Shown: positions 50,755 through 60,328, counted from the first letter of the stretch. The stretch: 64,000 nucleotides of DNA from Salinirussus salinus (GCF_009831455.1 NZ_WOWO01000002.1:744001-808000); one strand, 5' to 3'. The notes: generated by a model from the letters alone, not told the origin. A program made the numbers and translations.

Positions 50755-51345
50755 ATGCGACGGCGCTCGTTCCTCTCGACGGTCGCGGGCTGTGGCGCGG
50801 TCGGTACTGCAGGGTGTGCCAGTATCGGCGGTTCGAGCGGCGAGGTCCGTCCGGACCGGACTCCCCGGAACGTGCCCGCCGAGTTCGTCTGCGAGGCCGA
50901 CGGCTTCGACCGCCACCCGTCGGGCTACTCCGAGGATGCACTCCGGTGGGGTGACGCCGCCGGGTTCTCGTTGCGCGTCGACGAGGTCGCGTTCGAGTAC
51001 GGAGAGACCGCCGAGATCCAGCTGGAGGGGGACGGGGAGCGAGGCAACCGACACAAGTTCAACGTCGAGCTGTACACCGAAACCGGGTGGAGGGAGGTGC
51101 GAGGGACGACCGAGGATGCGGTGCTCGCGTACACCGACGAGGCCGTCTCGGGAGGGTTCACCACAGAGGTCGAACTGACGGAGGCGGGTATCGTCGAGGC
51201 GAGCCATCACGACGACGTGCTCGACGTCTGTCCGGACCTGGTCCCCGGCCGCTACCGGTTCGTCTTCTGGGGACTGATCGGTGACCCCGCCGTTGCAGTC
51301 GCGTTCGACCTGGCGTCTGCCGGACACAGCAAAACGACGCGGTAG
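50755..51345 (+). CDS. predicted Tat lipoprotein
   Basis: This 196-aa protein starts MRRRSFLSTVAGCGAVGTAGCASIGG: a twin-arginine motif, a short hydrophobic stretch and a lipobox GTAGC. It would be exported folded and lipid-anchored at C21. The mature domain is beta-rich with no recognised family. It follows the membrane regulator by 88 nt; a TATA-like CGATAAAG precedes it. Confidence 0.72.
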   Translation: MRRRSFLSTVAGCGAVGTAGCASIGGSSGEVRPDRTPRNVPAEFVCEADGFDRHPSGYSEDALRWGDAAGFSLRVDEVAFEYGETAEIQLEGDGERGNRHKFNVELYTETGWREVRGTTEDAVLAYTDEAVSGGFTTEVELTEAGIVEASHHDDVLDVCPDLVPGRYRFVFWGLIGDPAVAVAFDLASAGHSKTTR

Positions 51346-51403
51346 CAGTACGGACCGGGCGCGGACGGGGCCTTTTTGCGTCTTCCGTCCGAGGAGCCAG
51401 TGG

Positions 51404-52249
51404 ATGAACGCAAGCGACACGTTCGACATCGGCGGCAGCACGACGGTCCACCGGATGGGCTACGGCGCGATGCGGATCACCGGCGAGGGGATCATCGGCC
51501 CGCCCGAGGACGAGGCGGCCGCGAAAGAGGTTCTGCGACACGCGGTCGAACTGGGCGTCGACTTCGTCGACACCGCGGACTCCTACGGCCCCGGCGTCAG
51601 CGAGCGGCTCATCGGCGAAGCGCTGGAGCCCGACGATGCAGTCGTCGCGACCAAGGCCGGCCTGCTTCGCGATACGAGTACCGAGTGGAAGCCACACGGT
51701 CACCCGGACTACATCAGAAACCAGGTGCTCGTGAGCCGCGACCGGCTGGGCGTCGACCAGATCGACCTCTACCAGTTCCACCGCCCGGACCCGGACACCG
51801 ACTTCGAGGCCTCGGTCCAGGCCTTCGCTGAACTGAAAGACGAGGGGCTGGTCAAGCACGTCGGGCTCTCGAACGTGAGCGTCGAGCAACTCGAGACCGC
51901 CCGCGACCACGTCGAGGTCGCCACGGTCCAGAACCACTACAACATCGGCGAGCGCAGCTCCGAGGACGTCCTCGAGGCCTGTGAAGAGTACGGGGTCGGC
52001 TTCATCCCGTGGTTCCCGATCGCCGCCGGCGAGATGGACGACCTCGGCGAGACCGTCGACGAGGTGGCCGAGTCCCACGGCGCGACCCGCGCACAGGTCG
52101 CCCTCGCGTGGCTGCTCGAACACTCCGACGTGATGCTGCCGATCCCCGGAACCTCGAGCATCGAGCACCTCGAGGAGAACGTCGCGGCGAGCGGGATCGA
52201 CCTGACGGAGGCCGAATACGCGCGGCTGACCGAGGCAGGCGCGGAGTAG
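51404..52249 (+). CDS. aldo/keto reductase (YdhF/oxidoreductase-like)
   Basis: This 281-aa TIM-barrel AKR has MGYGAMR near the start, the FVDTADSYGPGVSERLIGEAL block with catalytic Asp and Tyr, VVATKAGL with the Lys, and LYQFHRPDPDTDF with the His. LPIPGTSSIEHLEENVAA at the end binds NADP. Substrate unknown. It is convergent with the aminodideoxyheptulosonate synthase gene. Confidence 0.9.
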   Translation: MNASDTFDIGGSTTVHRMGYGAMRITGEGIIGPPEDEAAAKEVLRHAVELGVDFVDTADSYGPGVSERLIGEALEPDDAVVATKAGLLRDTSTEWKPHGHPDYIRNQVLVSRDRLGVDQIDLYQFHRPDPDTDFEASVQAFAELKDEGLVKHVGLSNVSVEQLETARDHVEVATVQNHYNIGERSSEDVLEACEEYGVGFIPWFPIAAGEMDDLGETVDEVAESHGATRAQVALAWLLEHSDVMLPIPGTSSIEHLEENVAASGIDLTEAEYARLTEAGAE

Positions 52250-52291
52250 CGGCAGGCGGGCGCGGAGTACGCGGGGCTCCGGTACGCGAGG

Positions 52292-53098
52292 CTACGCTTC
52301 GACGGCCAGGCCGGCGCGCTCCAGCGCGTCCGCGGCGGCGTCGTCGTCGTGGACGACCGCGGCGACGGCCTCGGTTATCTTCTCGGGCTCGTCGTGCTGG
52401 AAGATGGAGCGGCCCATCGAGACCCCGGCAGCGCCGGCGTCCATCGCCCCCCGAACCATCGACAGCGTCTCCTCGTCGGTCCCCTTCGACCCGCCGGCGA
52501 TCAGCACCGGCAGCCGGGTCGACTCGACGACGTGCTCGAAGGTCTCGGGCGTGCCGCTGTAGCCCGTCTTGATGACGTCCGCACCGAGCTCCTCCCCCAG
52601 TCGGACGGCGTGGCCCAGGTCCTCGGCGAAGGCTTCCGGGTCGTCGGTCCGGACGTCGTGACCCCTGGCGTAGGTCATCGCGAGCACCGGCATCCCGTAC
52701 TCGGCGGCGTCGCTGGTCAGCTCCGCGAGCCCCTCGATCTGGCCGGGTTCGTACTCGCTGCCGACGTTGATGTGAAAGGAGACGGCGTCGGCGCCCGCCC
52801 GGATGGCATCCTCGACGGTGCCGGAGGGGCGTTTGTCCCGCTCGTCCGGGCCGATGCTGGTGGAGGCGTTGAGGTGGACGATGTAGCCGGCGTCGTTCTT
52901 GTTGGGGTGGACCCGCGGTGCGACCCCGCGCTGGGCGAGGACGGCGTCGGCGCCGCCGCGGGTGACCGCGTCTATCGTGGATTCGATGTTCTTGAGGCCT
53001 TTGACGGCCCCGAGTGTGATCCCGTGGTCCATCGGGACGACGAGGTAGCGCCCGCCTGTCCGGATGCGCGCGAGCCGTGCGGATTTCCCTGCAGTCAT
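52292..53098 (-). CDS. 2-amino-3,7-dideoxy-D-threo-hept-6-ulosonate synthase
   Basis: This 268-aa DeoC/FbaB-type aldolase has VPMDHGITLG (D24), MTYARG (Y143) and VIKTGYSG with the Schiff-base K177, the residues used by the archaeal enzyme. That enzyme makes the first intermediate of the archaeal shikimate route from aspartate semialdehyde and 6-deoxy-5-ketofructose 1-phosphate. A class I FBP aldolase is the main alternative; co-location with the trp and 3-dehydroquinate synthase genes favours this call. The TATA-like CTTATGTCC lies about 30 nt before the start. Confidence 0.87.
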   Translation of the reverse strand: MTAGKSARLARIRTGGRYLVVPMDHGITLGAVKGLKNIESTIDAVTRGGADAVLAQRGVAPRVHPNKNDAGYIVHLNASTSIGPDERDKRPSGTVEDAIRAGADAVSFHINVGSEYEPGQIEGLAELTSDAAEYGMPVLAMTYARGHDVRTDDPEAFAEDLGHAVRLGEELGADVIKTGYSGTPETFEHVVESTRLPVLIAGGSKGTDEETLSMVRGAMDAGAAGVSMGRSIFQHDEPEKITEAVAAVVHDDDAAADALERAGLAVEA

Positions 53099-53265
53099 GG
53101 TGTGCGGGACTGTGTCAAGTACGGACATAAGGGTTGCGAGAGGGGCAGCCTGTTGGGTCATCGGGGACGGTGGGACCGCGGAACCGGGCCTGGACAGACC
53201 GCAGGTCAACGGACCAGCGCCGGACGGGTCCGGACGCCCCGTAGCGCGAGCGACGCGGCGTCGGG

Positions 53266-53544
53266 TTACCGGACGGCGATCGTGCCTGCGTCGTCGACCC
53301 GGACCTCGTACCCCTCGTACTCGAACCGGACCTCGCTGACGCCGCGCTCGGAGCCTGGACCGAACGCTTCGCGGACCGCCTCCACGTCGACGCACTCGTA
53401 GAGGTAGACCTCGTCGGAGACGCCCTCGAGAGCGTGGAACACACGGCAGAGCGACGTCTCCAGCGCAGTCGAGTCGGTCCAGTCGTGGTTCGCGAGAACG
53501 CGCCAGTCGGGCTGGGAGTCGCCGGACTCCGAATCTACCGCCAT
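53266..53544 (-). CDS. HalOD1-type small protein
   Basis: This 92-aa acidic protein has DSTALETSLCRVFHALEGVSDEVYLYECVDVEAVREAF and a C-terminal EVRFEYEGYEVRVDDAGTIAV hairpin, the pattern of the haloarchaeal HalOD1 output domain. Those domains often end signal-transduction proteins; stand-alone forms are frequent and of unknown function. It sits between trpA and the aldolase gene and has its own AT-rich promoter. Confidence 0.75.
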   Translation of the reverse strand: MAVDSESGDSQPDWRVLANHDWTDSTALETSLCRVFHALEGVSDEVYLYECVDVEAVREAFGPGSERGVSEVRFEYEGYEVRVDDAGTIAVR

Positions 53545-53603
53545 TATCCTAAAGAGCTGCCGGAAGTAGAAAAACGGGACGCTCCGGTTATCGATTCTGA
53601 GAA

Positions 53604-54428
53604 TTACTCCGCCCGTGGCACTCCGGCACCGCGGACCGCCCCGCGTTTCAGTTCTCGGGCTTTCTCCTCCAGGCGCGCCGCGACGTCGGCGGTCGACTCG
53701 TCGACACCCTCCGCCACGATGTCGACGAGGGCGGACCCGACGATGATCCCGTCCGCGCCGGCGGCGACGATCCGCTCGGCGTGGTCGCCGGTCTTGATGC
53801 CAAAGCCCACGGCTTTCGGGACGTCCCAGTCCGCCAGCCGGGAAAGCGAGCGTTCGGTGTAGTCACTGACCTCGTCGCGGGCGCCCGTCGTCCCCAGCCG
53901 GGACTGGACGTAGACATAGCCCGAGACGCGCTCGCGCATGCGCTCGAGGCGCTCGCCTTCTGTGGTCGGTGCGACGATGAAAATCAGGTCCAGCCCGAAC
54001 TCGTCACAGGCCTCCCGGAGCGGCCCCGCCTCCTCGGCAGGCAGGTCCACCACGACGAACCCCTCGATCCCCGCCTCTGCGGCCCGCTCGACGAACGGGC
54101 GGGGGCCCTTCTCCGCCTCGCTCGCGCCGTACTGGTAGACCAGGTTGTAGTAGGTCATGCAGACCAGCGGCACGTCCACGTCCAGGTCCTCGACGAACTC
54201 GAAGTAGCGGTCGGGGGTCATCCCGGCCTCCAGCGCCCGGACGACCGCCTCCTGGATCGTCGAGCCCTCCGCGATGGGCTCGGAGAAGGGCAGGCCGAGT
54301 TCGATGACGTCGGCGCCGCCGCGCTCAAGCGCCTCGACGTACTCGAGTGAGGCCTCGTAGCTGGGGTCGCCCGCCGCGAGGTACGGGATGAAGGCCGGCC
54401 CGTCGGCGAAGGCCTCCTCCAGGCTCAC
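53604..54428 (-). CDS. trpA: tryptophan synthase alpha chain
   Basis: This 274-aa TIM barrel cleaves indole-3-glycerol phosphate to indole. It has [11 protein letters not shown], the catalytic Glu in [19 protein letters not shown], and the catalytic Asp in the VVDLP strand. [14 protein letters not shown] and [12 protein letters not shown] form the phosphate-binding region. Its start overlaps the trpB stop by 4 nt. Confidence 0.95.
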   Translation of the reverse strand: MSLEEAFADGPAFIPYLAAGDPSYEASLEYVEALERGGADVIELGLPFSEPIAEGSTIQEAVVRALEAGMTPDRYFEFVEDLDVDVPLVCMTYYNLVYQYGASEAEKGPRPFVERAAEAGIEGFVVVDLPAEEAGPLREACDEFGLDLIFIVAPTTEGERLERMRERVSGYVYVQSRLGTTGARDEVSDYTERSLSRLADWDVPKAVGFGIKTGDHAERIVAAGADGIIVGSALVDIVAEGVDESTADVAARLEEKARELKRGAVRGAGVPRAE

Positions 54429-55675
54429 AGCCGACCACCGCCGACCTCGCGGAAGACCCCCATGTCGGGCGCGATGTCCAGGTCACGGTCCATCGTCTCC
54501 TCGATGACCGTCTCCAGGTCCTTGTCGCCCCGGCCGGAGACGTTGACGACGACCGTCTCGCCGATGTCGTCGTGGTACTTTTCCAAATACCCAAAGGCGT
54601 GGGCAGTCTCCAGGGCGGGGATGATCCCCTCGTCCTGGGAGAGCCGGTGGAAGGCCTCCAGCGCAGCGTCGTCGTCGACGTTGACCGCCCGGACGCGGCC
54701 CTCGTCGACGAGGTGGGCGAGTTCGGGGCCGACGCCGGCGTAATCGAGGCCGGCGGAGACCGAGTGTGACTCCATGACCTGGCCGTCCGTGTCCTGGAGC
54801 ACCTTCGTCCGGGCGCCGTGGAGTACCGCTTCCTCGCCGGTCGACAGCGACGCCGAGTTGGGGGCGACGCCCTCGGCCTCGTCGACGGACAGCGAGGAGC
54901 CGCCGGCCTCCACCGCGTACAGGTCGACGTCCTCGTCGTCGACAAAGTGGTGGAAGGCGCCCATGGTGTTCGACCCGCCGCCCGCGCACGCGAGGACGGC
55001 GTCGGGCAGACCGCCGGTCCGCTCGCGGGTCTGTTCGCGGGCCTCCTCGGAGATGACCGCCTGGAAGGTCCTGACCATCTCGGGGAAGGGGTGAGGGCCG
55101 ACGACGCTCCCGATGACGTAGTGGGTGTCCTCGACGGTCGTCGCCCAGTCCCGCATCGTCTCGCTGATGGCCTCTTTCAGGGTGCCACGGCCCGTGGTGA
55201 CGGGAGTCACCTCGGCGCCGTTGGTGCGCATCCGGAAGACGTTGGGGCGCTGGCGGGCGATGTCGGTCTCGCCCATGTACACCTCACAGGGCATATCCAG
55301 GTGGGCCGCGGCCATCGCCGTCGCGGTGCCGTGCTGGCCGGCGCCGGTCTCGGCGACGATCCGCTCTTTGCCCATGTACTTCGCGAGCAACACCTGCCCG
55401 AGCGCGTTGTTCAGCTTGTGGGCGCCGCCGTGAAGCAGGTCCTCGCGTTTGAGGTAGACCTCCCGGTCGTAGCGGGCCGAGAGCTGGTCCGCGCGCTGGA
55501 GCGGGATGGGCCGGCCGCCGAAGTCGCGCAGCCGGGCGCGGAACTCGTCCATGAAGCCGTCCTCGTTTTCCAGGACGTACCGCTCGTAGGCGTCGGCCAG
55601 CTCCTCGATCGCCGGCATCAGCACCTCAGGCACGTACTGTCCGCCGTAGTCGCCGAATTTGCCTTGGCTACTCAT
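54425..55675 (-). CDS. trpB: tryptophan synthase beta chain
   Basis: This 416-aa PLP enzyme joins indole with serine. The PLP lysine is in [12 protein letters not shown]; the phosphate loop is [11 protein letters not shown], and [12 protein letters not shown] is a family motif. It is of the TrpB1 type that pairs with TrpA. Upstream in the 67-bp gap to trpC are repeated CCGAGACACGA units. Confidence 0.96.
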   Translation of the reverse strand: MSSQGKFGDYGGQYVPEVLMPAIEELADAYERYVLENEDGFMDEFRARLRDFGGRPIPLQRADQLSARYDREVYLKREDLLHGGAHKLNNALGQVLLAKYMGKERIVAETGAGQHGTATAMAAAHLDMPCEVYMGETDIARQRPNVFRMRTNGAEVTPVTTGRGTLKEAISETMRDWATTVEDTHYVIGSVVGPHPFPEMVRTFQAVISEEAREQTRERTGGLPDAVLACAGGGSNTMGAFHHFVDDEDVDLYAVEAGGSSLSVDEAEGVAPNSASLSTGEEAVLHGARTKVLQDTDGQVMESHSVSAGLDYAGVGPELAHLVDEGRVRAVNVDDDAALEAFHRLSQDEGIIPALETAHAFGYLEKYHDDIGETVVVNVSGRGDKDLETVIEETMDRDLDIAPDMGVFREVGGGRL

Positions 55676-55742
55676 CGTGTCTCGGTTCGTGTAGTCGGTT
55701 CCGTCGTGTCTCGGCCGGTCGTTCGCGTCTCATTGTGGTCTC
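55676..55742 (-). repeat. direct repeats in the trpC-trpB gap
   Basis: CCGAGACACGA occurs twice (around 55676 and 55705, spacing 29 nt), the second unit touching the trpB start codon on the minus strand. A related GAGACGCGA lies at about 55725. Confidence 0.4.
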
Positions 55743-56501
55743 TCACTGCCGCTCCGCCGTGGTGAACTCGTGAACTGTTTTCCGGGGGTGGCCCGCCATC
55801 AGCGCCGACCCGACGAGCAGGGCGTCGGCCCCCGCCGCCCGCATCCGCCGAACGTCCTCGACGGTCCCTATGCCGCTTTCGGCAATCAACGTGGCGCTCC
55901 CCTCGACGGCCGGCGCGACCCGCTCGAAGGTACCCAGGTCGACCTCCAGGCGGGCGAGGTCGCGGTTGTTCACGCCGACGACCTGCGCGCCCGCCGCGAG
56001 GGCGCGCTCGGCCTCGGTCTCGGTGTGGACCTCGACGAGGGGCTGAAAGCCCCGGTCGCGGGCCGCCGCGACCATCCCCTCCAGGTCGTCGAGAAACCGG
56101 GCGATCAGGAGGACCAGGTCCGCGGCGACGGTGTCGAGTTGCTCCTCGCGGAGGAGGAAATCCTTGCGCAACACGGGGACGTCGACCGCCTCGCGGACCC
56201 GCCGGAGGTCCTCCGGCGTCCCCCCGAAGTGCTCGGGCTCGGTCAGCACGGACAGGGCTGTGGCCCCGCCCTCGACCATCGCCTCCGCCGTCTCCACCGG
56301 GTCGAGGTCGTGCTCGCCGTCGGTCGTCGGCGAGGTCGGCTTGACCTCCGCGACCAGCGGGACCCGCCCCTCGCGTTCGGCGCGCTCGAGCGCCGCGGGA
56401 AACGAGCGGGCGTCGACCGAGACACGCTCGCCGCCGCCGCGCTCGCGGGCCGTCGCCAGGATCGACTGTACCGCCGGCGCGAGCTCCTCGTCATGGCCCA
56501 T
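55743..56501 (-). CDS. trpC: indole-3-glycerol phosphate synthase
   Basis: This 252-aa TIM barrel makes indole-3-glycerol phosphate. It shows [13 protein letters not shown] with the catalytic Lys, [14 protein letters not shown] with the second Lys, and [13 protein letters not shown] with [14 protein letters not shown] at the end. It is the first gene of trpCBA; the other tryptophan genes (trpD, E, F, G) are not in the window, as usual in haloarchaea. A TATA-like TTATGAAC lies about 25-33 nt before ATG 56501. Confidence 0.95.
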   Translation of the reverse strand: MGHDEELAPAVQSILATARERGGGERVSVDARSFPAALERAEREGRVPLVAEVKPTSPTTDGEHDLDPVETAEAMVEGGATALSVLTEPEHFGGTPEDLRRVREAVDVPVLRKDFLLREEQLDTVAADLVLLIARFLDDLEGMVAAARDRGFQPLVEVHTETEAERALAAGAQVVGVNNRDLARLEVDLGTFERVAPAVEGSATLIAESGIGTVEDVRRMRAAGADALLVGSALMAGHPRKTVHEFTTAERQ

Positions 56502-56688
56502 TATTGAACACTAATGGACAGAGATGTTCATAAGACTTGCGCACCTCCCGCGGGTGTCGACGCAGGCTCTCGGTTTGAAATACACGATACGATACCGGAA
56601 TATGGTTAGGGAGTGTGTTTCGATACGCAAAATACCTGCCCAATACTTACATTTATATGGGAGAGGGAGCCAATACGTTGTATAACAC
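56502..56688. promoter_or_regulatory. AT-rich divergent promoter region of trpC and the zinc ribbon gene
   Basis: This 187-bp region is clearly richer in AT than its surroundings. It holds a TATA-like element for trpC (about 56526-56534) and another, TTTATAT (56652-56658), 31-37 nt before the zinc ribbon gene. The repeats ACGATACGATACC and TTTCGATACG lie between them. Confidence 0.5.
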
Positions 56689-56835
56689 ATGAGCGTGGCA
56701 CGACAGCTGTTCGAGCGAATCAGGGAGGTAGGCGGGCCGGCATACGAGTGTGGGTTCTGTGGACTGACGTTCGACCGGGAGCCGCACAACTGTCCAGCCT
56801 GCGGGAGTGAGGTCTACCGGCGCGGGAAAGCATGA
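56689..56835 (+). CDS. 48-aa zinc ribbon protein
   Basis: ATG 56689 starts MSVARQLFERIREVG and two Cys pairs follow, CGFCGLTF and CPACGSEVY, as in a CPxCG zinc ribbon. It has a clear TATA box (TTTATAT) upstream and ends with TGA inside ATGA, the start of the alkyltransferase-like gene, so the two are translationally coupled. It is a real-looking small gene; the family name is unknown to me. Confidence 0.8.
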   Translation: MSVARQLFERIREVGGPAYECGFCGLTFDREPHNCPACGSEVYRRGKA

Positions 56836-57323
56836 AGGTCGCGGCCGCCGAGGGAGTGGGTATGGACGACGTCGCCGGTATCTTCGCCCGCGAGTTCCCC
56901 GCAGTCGACGGCTACATTCAGGTGGGAGTCGCGCAGGGGCGGGTCATCTCCGTCGACTTCCCCGCCCGTCCACAGGACGACGCCACCCCCGACCACGACC
57001 TCCTCGACCGCGTCGGGGCGTACCTGAACGGCGACCCCGACGACTTCCGGGACGTGACCGTCGCGCTAACGCTCCCGACCGACGAGCGCCGCGTGCTCGA
57101 GGCCCTCCGGGAGGTCCCCTACGGCGAGGCCGTGACCGCCGAGCAGCTCGCCCGGATGACCGCCGGCCTCGACGACGAGGACGAGGCCGACCTCCGGACC
57201 GTCCGCGACGCGCTGACCGGGAATCCCGCCCCGATTCTCATCGGCGACCACCGCGTCCGCGACGCCCCGGGCGCGACTCCCGCCGACGTCGCCGCGCTCT
57301 GTCGCCGGGTCGAGGGGCTGTAG
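56832..57323 (+). CDS. alkylguanine alkyltransferase-like protein lacking the catalytic cysteine
   Basis: This 163-aa protein has the MGMT/ATL fold: an N-terminal ribonuclease-H-like region and a C-terminal domain with VLEALREVPYGEAVTAEQLARM. The active-site segment reads NPAPILIGDHRV, where the usual PCHR motif has become GDHR (138-141). The methyl-accepting Cys is therefore replaced by Asp. Cys-less homologues (ATLs) bind O6-alkylguanine and recruit excision repair instead of repairing directly. It is coupled to the 48-aa zinc ribbon gene. Confidence 0.82.
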   Translation: MKVAAAEGVGMDDVAGIFAREFPAVDGYIQVGVAQGRVISVDFPARPQDDATPDHDLLDRVGAYLNGDPDDFRDVTVALTLPTDERRVLEALREVPYGEAVTAEQLARMTAGLDDEDEADLRTVRDALTGNPAPILIGDHRVRDAPGATPADVAALCRRVEGL

Positions 57324-57346
57324 GGGCGCTCGTCTCGCGGAAGCGG

Positions 57347-58243
57347 TCAGGACGACCACAGCCGCGGCCTGTCGAGCAGTTCGTGAACGGCGAATTCGAG
57401 CGCGTTCACCAGGTAGTGAGCCACGACGACGACCAGCAGGCTCCCGGTGGCTGCGTATGCGCCCGCGAGAACGAGCCCCAGCCCGCCGGTCACGGCGACG
57501 CCGACCCGACCCTGCGCGCCGTGCCCGAGCGCGAACGCGCCCGCGGAGACGGGCACGAGCGCCCAGACCGGCGTGCCAAAGCCCGCTGCCGGCACACCGA
57601 TGACCGCCGCACGGAAGACGAATTCCTCGACCAGTGCCACGACGGGGAGGACGACCCCGAACAGTACCGCCCACCCGGTGCCGGAGTCGGGCGAGAGCAT
57701 CTCCCGGAGGGTCTCGTCGTAGCCCGCCCCGACGGCGTCCGCGAGGACCGCGGCCAGTTCGTTGCCGGCCCAGAGCACGGCACCGAGCCCGACGCCGACG
57801 GCCAGGAGTGCGAGGTCCTCCCCACCCAGCCCGAGCGCCGAGGCCGGGATTTCGAAGTAGAAGGCCCCGACGGCGAGGACCCCGCCGAACAGCCCCTGGG
57901 TGACCGCAACGTTCGCCAGCAACGCACCCGCCGAGAGCGACGGCGTCCCGTCGGCGACGCCGGGCGGGTCCTCCCAAGGGTCGGAGTCCGCCCGACGGCC
58001 GGACGGCTCGGGATCTTCGGCCCCGGACGGGGGACCCGACACCGGGTCCGGTCCAGAGTCGACGGCTGCGTCGGGACCCGTGGCTGGGCCGTCGTCGACA
58101 GTGTCGCTGGCGTTATCCGGGTCCCCGTCGGACAGTTCCTCCGCCGGAGGGTCACGGACCGCGCCCTGTGAGAGGCGCGCGAGACCGAGAAAGAGGGTCA
58201 AAACGACGCCGGTGAGCCCGAGGAAAGCCGCCCACCGCGCCAC
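57347..58243 (-). CDS. CPBP family intramembrane glutamic protease
   Basis: This 298-aa membrane protein has an N-terminal TM helix, a long acidic, Pro/Ser-rich linker (about 30-100), and about six further TM helices. The CPBP motif 1 is VEEFVFR (E206, E207, R211), motif 2 lies at FALGH, and the last motif is HYLVN near residue 277. CPBP (CAAX-type) proteins process prenylated or other membrane peptides. It ends 1 nt before lonB starts to read, on the same strand. Confidence 0.87.
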   Translation of the reverse strand: MARWAAFLGLTGVVLTLFLGLARLSQGAVRDPPAEELSDGDPDNASDTVDDGPATGPDAAVDSGPDPVSGPPSGAEDPEPSGRRADSDPWEDPPGVADGTPSLSAGALLANVAVTQGLFGGVLAVGAFYFEIPASALGLGGEDLALLAVGVGLGAVLWAGNELAAVLADAVGAGYDETLREMLSPDSGTGWAVLFGVVLPVVALVEEFVFRAAVIGVPAAGFGTPVWALVPVSAGAFALGHGAQGRVGVAVTGGLGLVLAGAYAATGSLLVVVVAHYLVNALEFAVHELLDRPRLWSS

Positions 58244-58244
58244 G

Positions 58245-60314
58245 CTAGTTGGGGCTCGGGCTGCTGGAGCCCCGGCCGACGTCGTGTTCCAGGGCCTGTC
58301 CGGTGATGGACTTCAGCCGCGAGACCAGCGAGTCCTTCTCCGGTTCGCCCGCCAGCGCGACCTCCAGGACCTCGCTGATGTGGGAGACGGGGATGATCTC
58401 CACCATCTCCTTGTACTCGTCCTCGATCATCACGTCCTGCTCGTTGGCCTTCGGGATGATCACCTTGTCGAGGCCGGACTTGGCGGCGGCCTCGATCTTG
58501 TGGGTGACCCCGCCGACCGGCAGGACGTCGCCACGGACCGACAGCGAGCCGGTCATGGCGATGTTCTGCTCGACGGGGACGTCCTCCAGCGCGGAGATGA
58601 CCGCGGTTGCGACGGTGATGGAAGCGGAGTCGCCGTCGACGCCGCCCTCCCCGACCTGGACGAACTGGATGTGGACGTCCTTCTCCGAGATGTCCTCGTC
58701 GGAGAACTTCTTGATGATGGCGGAGACGTTCTGGACCGCCTCCTCGGCCATCTCCTGGAGTTGCCCCGTCGCGATCACTTCGCCGGGCCCCTGTGAGGGC
58801 GTGACCTCGGCCATCACGGGCAGGACGATACCGGAGTCCTCGCCCATCACGGCAAGGCCGTTGACCCGGCCGACCACGTCGCCCTCCGAGACGGTGAGCT
58901 CGTAGTCCTTGCGGCGCTCGATGTAGTTGTCCGCGAGCTGTTGCTCGATCGAACGGGAGCGCTTCTTGGCCTGGAGGACGTCGCTGCGCTCGGTGAACTC
59001 CTTGTCCTCCGCGCGGGCGATGTCGCCGGCGACCCGGACCAGCCCACCGAGGTCCCGCAGCTTCAGCGTGAGGTGTTCCTTCCGGCCCGACCGGCGCTGG
59101 GCCTCGAGGATGACCTCCTCGATGGCGTCCCGCGTGAAGTGGGGCAGGCGGCCGTCCTTCTCGACCTCCTGGGCCACGAAGCGGGCGTACTTCCGGCGCA
59201 TCTCGGGGGTGTCGTCGATGGTGTCGTCCATGTACACCTCGTAGCCGTACCCCTTGATCCGGGAGCGCAGCGCCGGGTGCATGTTCTCCATGGCGTCGAG
59301 GTTCCCGGCTGCGACCATCACGAAGTCACAGGGGACGGGCTCGGTCTGGACCATCGCGCCCGAGGAGCGCTCGGACTGGCCGGTGATCGAGAACTCGCCC
59401 TCCTGGATCGCGGTCATCAGCTTCTGCTGGCTGCGGATGTCGAGGGTGTTGATCTCGTCGACGAACAGCACACCCTTGTTGGCCTTGTGGATGGCCCCGG
59501 GCTCGACGCGGTCGTGGCTGGGCGTCTCCATGCCGCCGGACTGGAACGGGTCGTGGCGGACGTCGCCCAGCAGCGCGCCGGCGTGGGCGCCGGTGGCGTC
59601 CTCGAAGGGCGCCTGCTGCTGGTCGGCGTTGTTGACCAGCAGGTTCGGGATCATCGAGTCGTTGCCCCGCGAGCCGTAGCGGAAGGCGAGGTAGATGACC
59701 CCTGCCGCGAGCACGCCCAGCAGGATCTGCCGGGCGATGATCAGCGAGTAGCCGATCACGATGGCGATGATGATCCACATCAGGAAGGTCCGCATCTGGT
59801 TGCGCTTGCGGGCCTCCTCCTTGTGGGCCTCGACGATCTGTTCACCCTTCCCGGCCGGGACGGTCCGGACCTTCGGCTCGTTGCCGTCGTCGGGGTTGTG
59901 GTACACCAGGACGTCCTGCAGTTCTTCGTTGGGAAGCAGCTGGCTCATCGCCTTCGCGAGCATCGACTTGCCCGTCCCGGGCGAGCCGATCATCATCACG
60001 TGGCGGCGCTGTTTGGCCGCCTTGAGGACGATGTCGCGGGCGTGGTCCTGCCCGATGACCTGGTCGACCAGCCGGTCGGGGACCTCGATCCCGTCGGAGC
60101 TGTCGACCTGGAGTCCACCCAGCGGGTCCTCGTCGGCGATCTCCTCGTCGACCTCCATCTCCTCGTCGACGTCAACTCCAACTTCGCTCCCCAGGTCGTC
60201 CAGCCCCGGGGAGTCGTCGGAGCCTGGGTCTTCGACCGGCTCCTCGACGGCCTCGTCGGCGTCGACCTCCCGGGCGATGCCGGGGGCTTCCTCGGTGTCT
60301 CTATCGTTACTCAT
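58245..60314 (-). CDS. lonB: membrane-bound ATP-dependent protease LonB
   Basis: This 689-aa protein has an acidic N-terminus and an AAA+ domain with Walker A GSPGTGKS (110-117) and Walker B GVLFVDE (281-287). Two TM helices insert in the AAA+ domain (about 177-212). The protease domain carries the Ser-Lys dyad S563 (DGDSAS) and K606 (GGVTHK). LonB is the essential membrane-associated archaeal Lon; in Haloferax it controls carotenoid synthesis. The promoter has a TATA box between 12-bp inverted repeats. ATG 60314 is the natural start. Confidence 0.96.
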   Translation of the reverse strand: MSNDRDTEEAPGIAREVDADEAVEEPVEDPGSDDSPGLDDLGSEVGVDVDEEMEVDEEIADEDPLGGLQVDSSDGIEVPDRLVDQVIGQDHARDIVLKAAKQRRHVMMIGSPGTGKSMLAKAMSQLLPNEELQDVLVYHNPDDGNEPKVRTVPAGKGEQIVEAHKEEARKRNQMRTFLMWIIIAIVIGYSLIIARQILLGVLAAGVIYLAFRYGSRGNDSMIPNLLVNNADQQQAPFEDATGAHAGALLGDVRHDPFQSGGMETPSHDRVEPGAIHKANKGVLFVDEINTLDIRSQQKLMTAIQEGEFSITGQSERSSGAMVQTEPVPCDFVMVAAGNLDAMENMHPALRSRIKGYGYEVYMDDTIDDTPEMRRKYARFVAQEVEKDGRLPHFTRDAIEEVILEAQRRSGRKEHLTLKLRDLGGLVRVAGDIARAEDKEFTERSDVLQAKKRSRSIEQQLADNYIERRKDYELTVSEGDVVGRVNGLAVMGEDSGIVLPVMAEVTPSQGPGEVIATGQLQEMAEEAVQNVSAIIKKFSDEDISEKDVHIQFVQVGEGGVDGDSASITVATAVISALEDVPVEQNIAMTGSLSVRGDVLPVGGVTHKIEAAAKSGLDKVIIPKANEQDVMIEDEYKEMVEIIPVSHISEVLEVALAGEPEKDSLVSRLKSITGQALEHDVGRGSSSPSPN

Positions 60315-60328
60315 ACAAGCGTTTCTAA

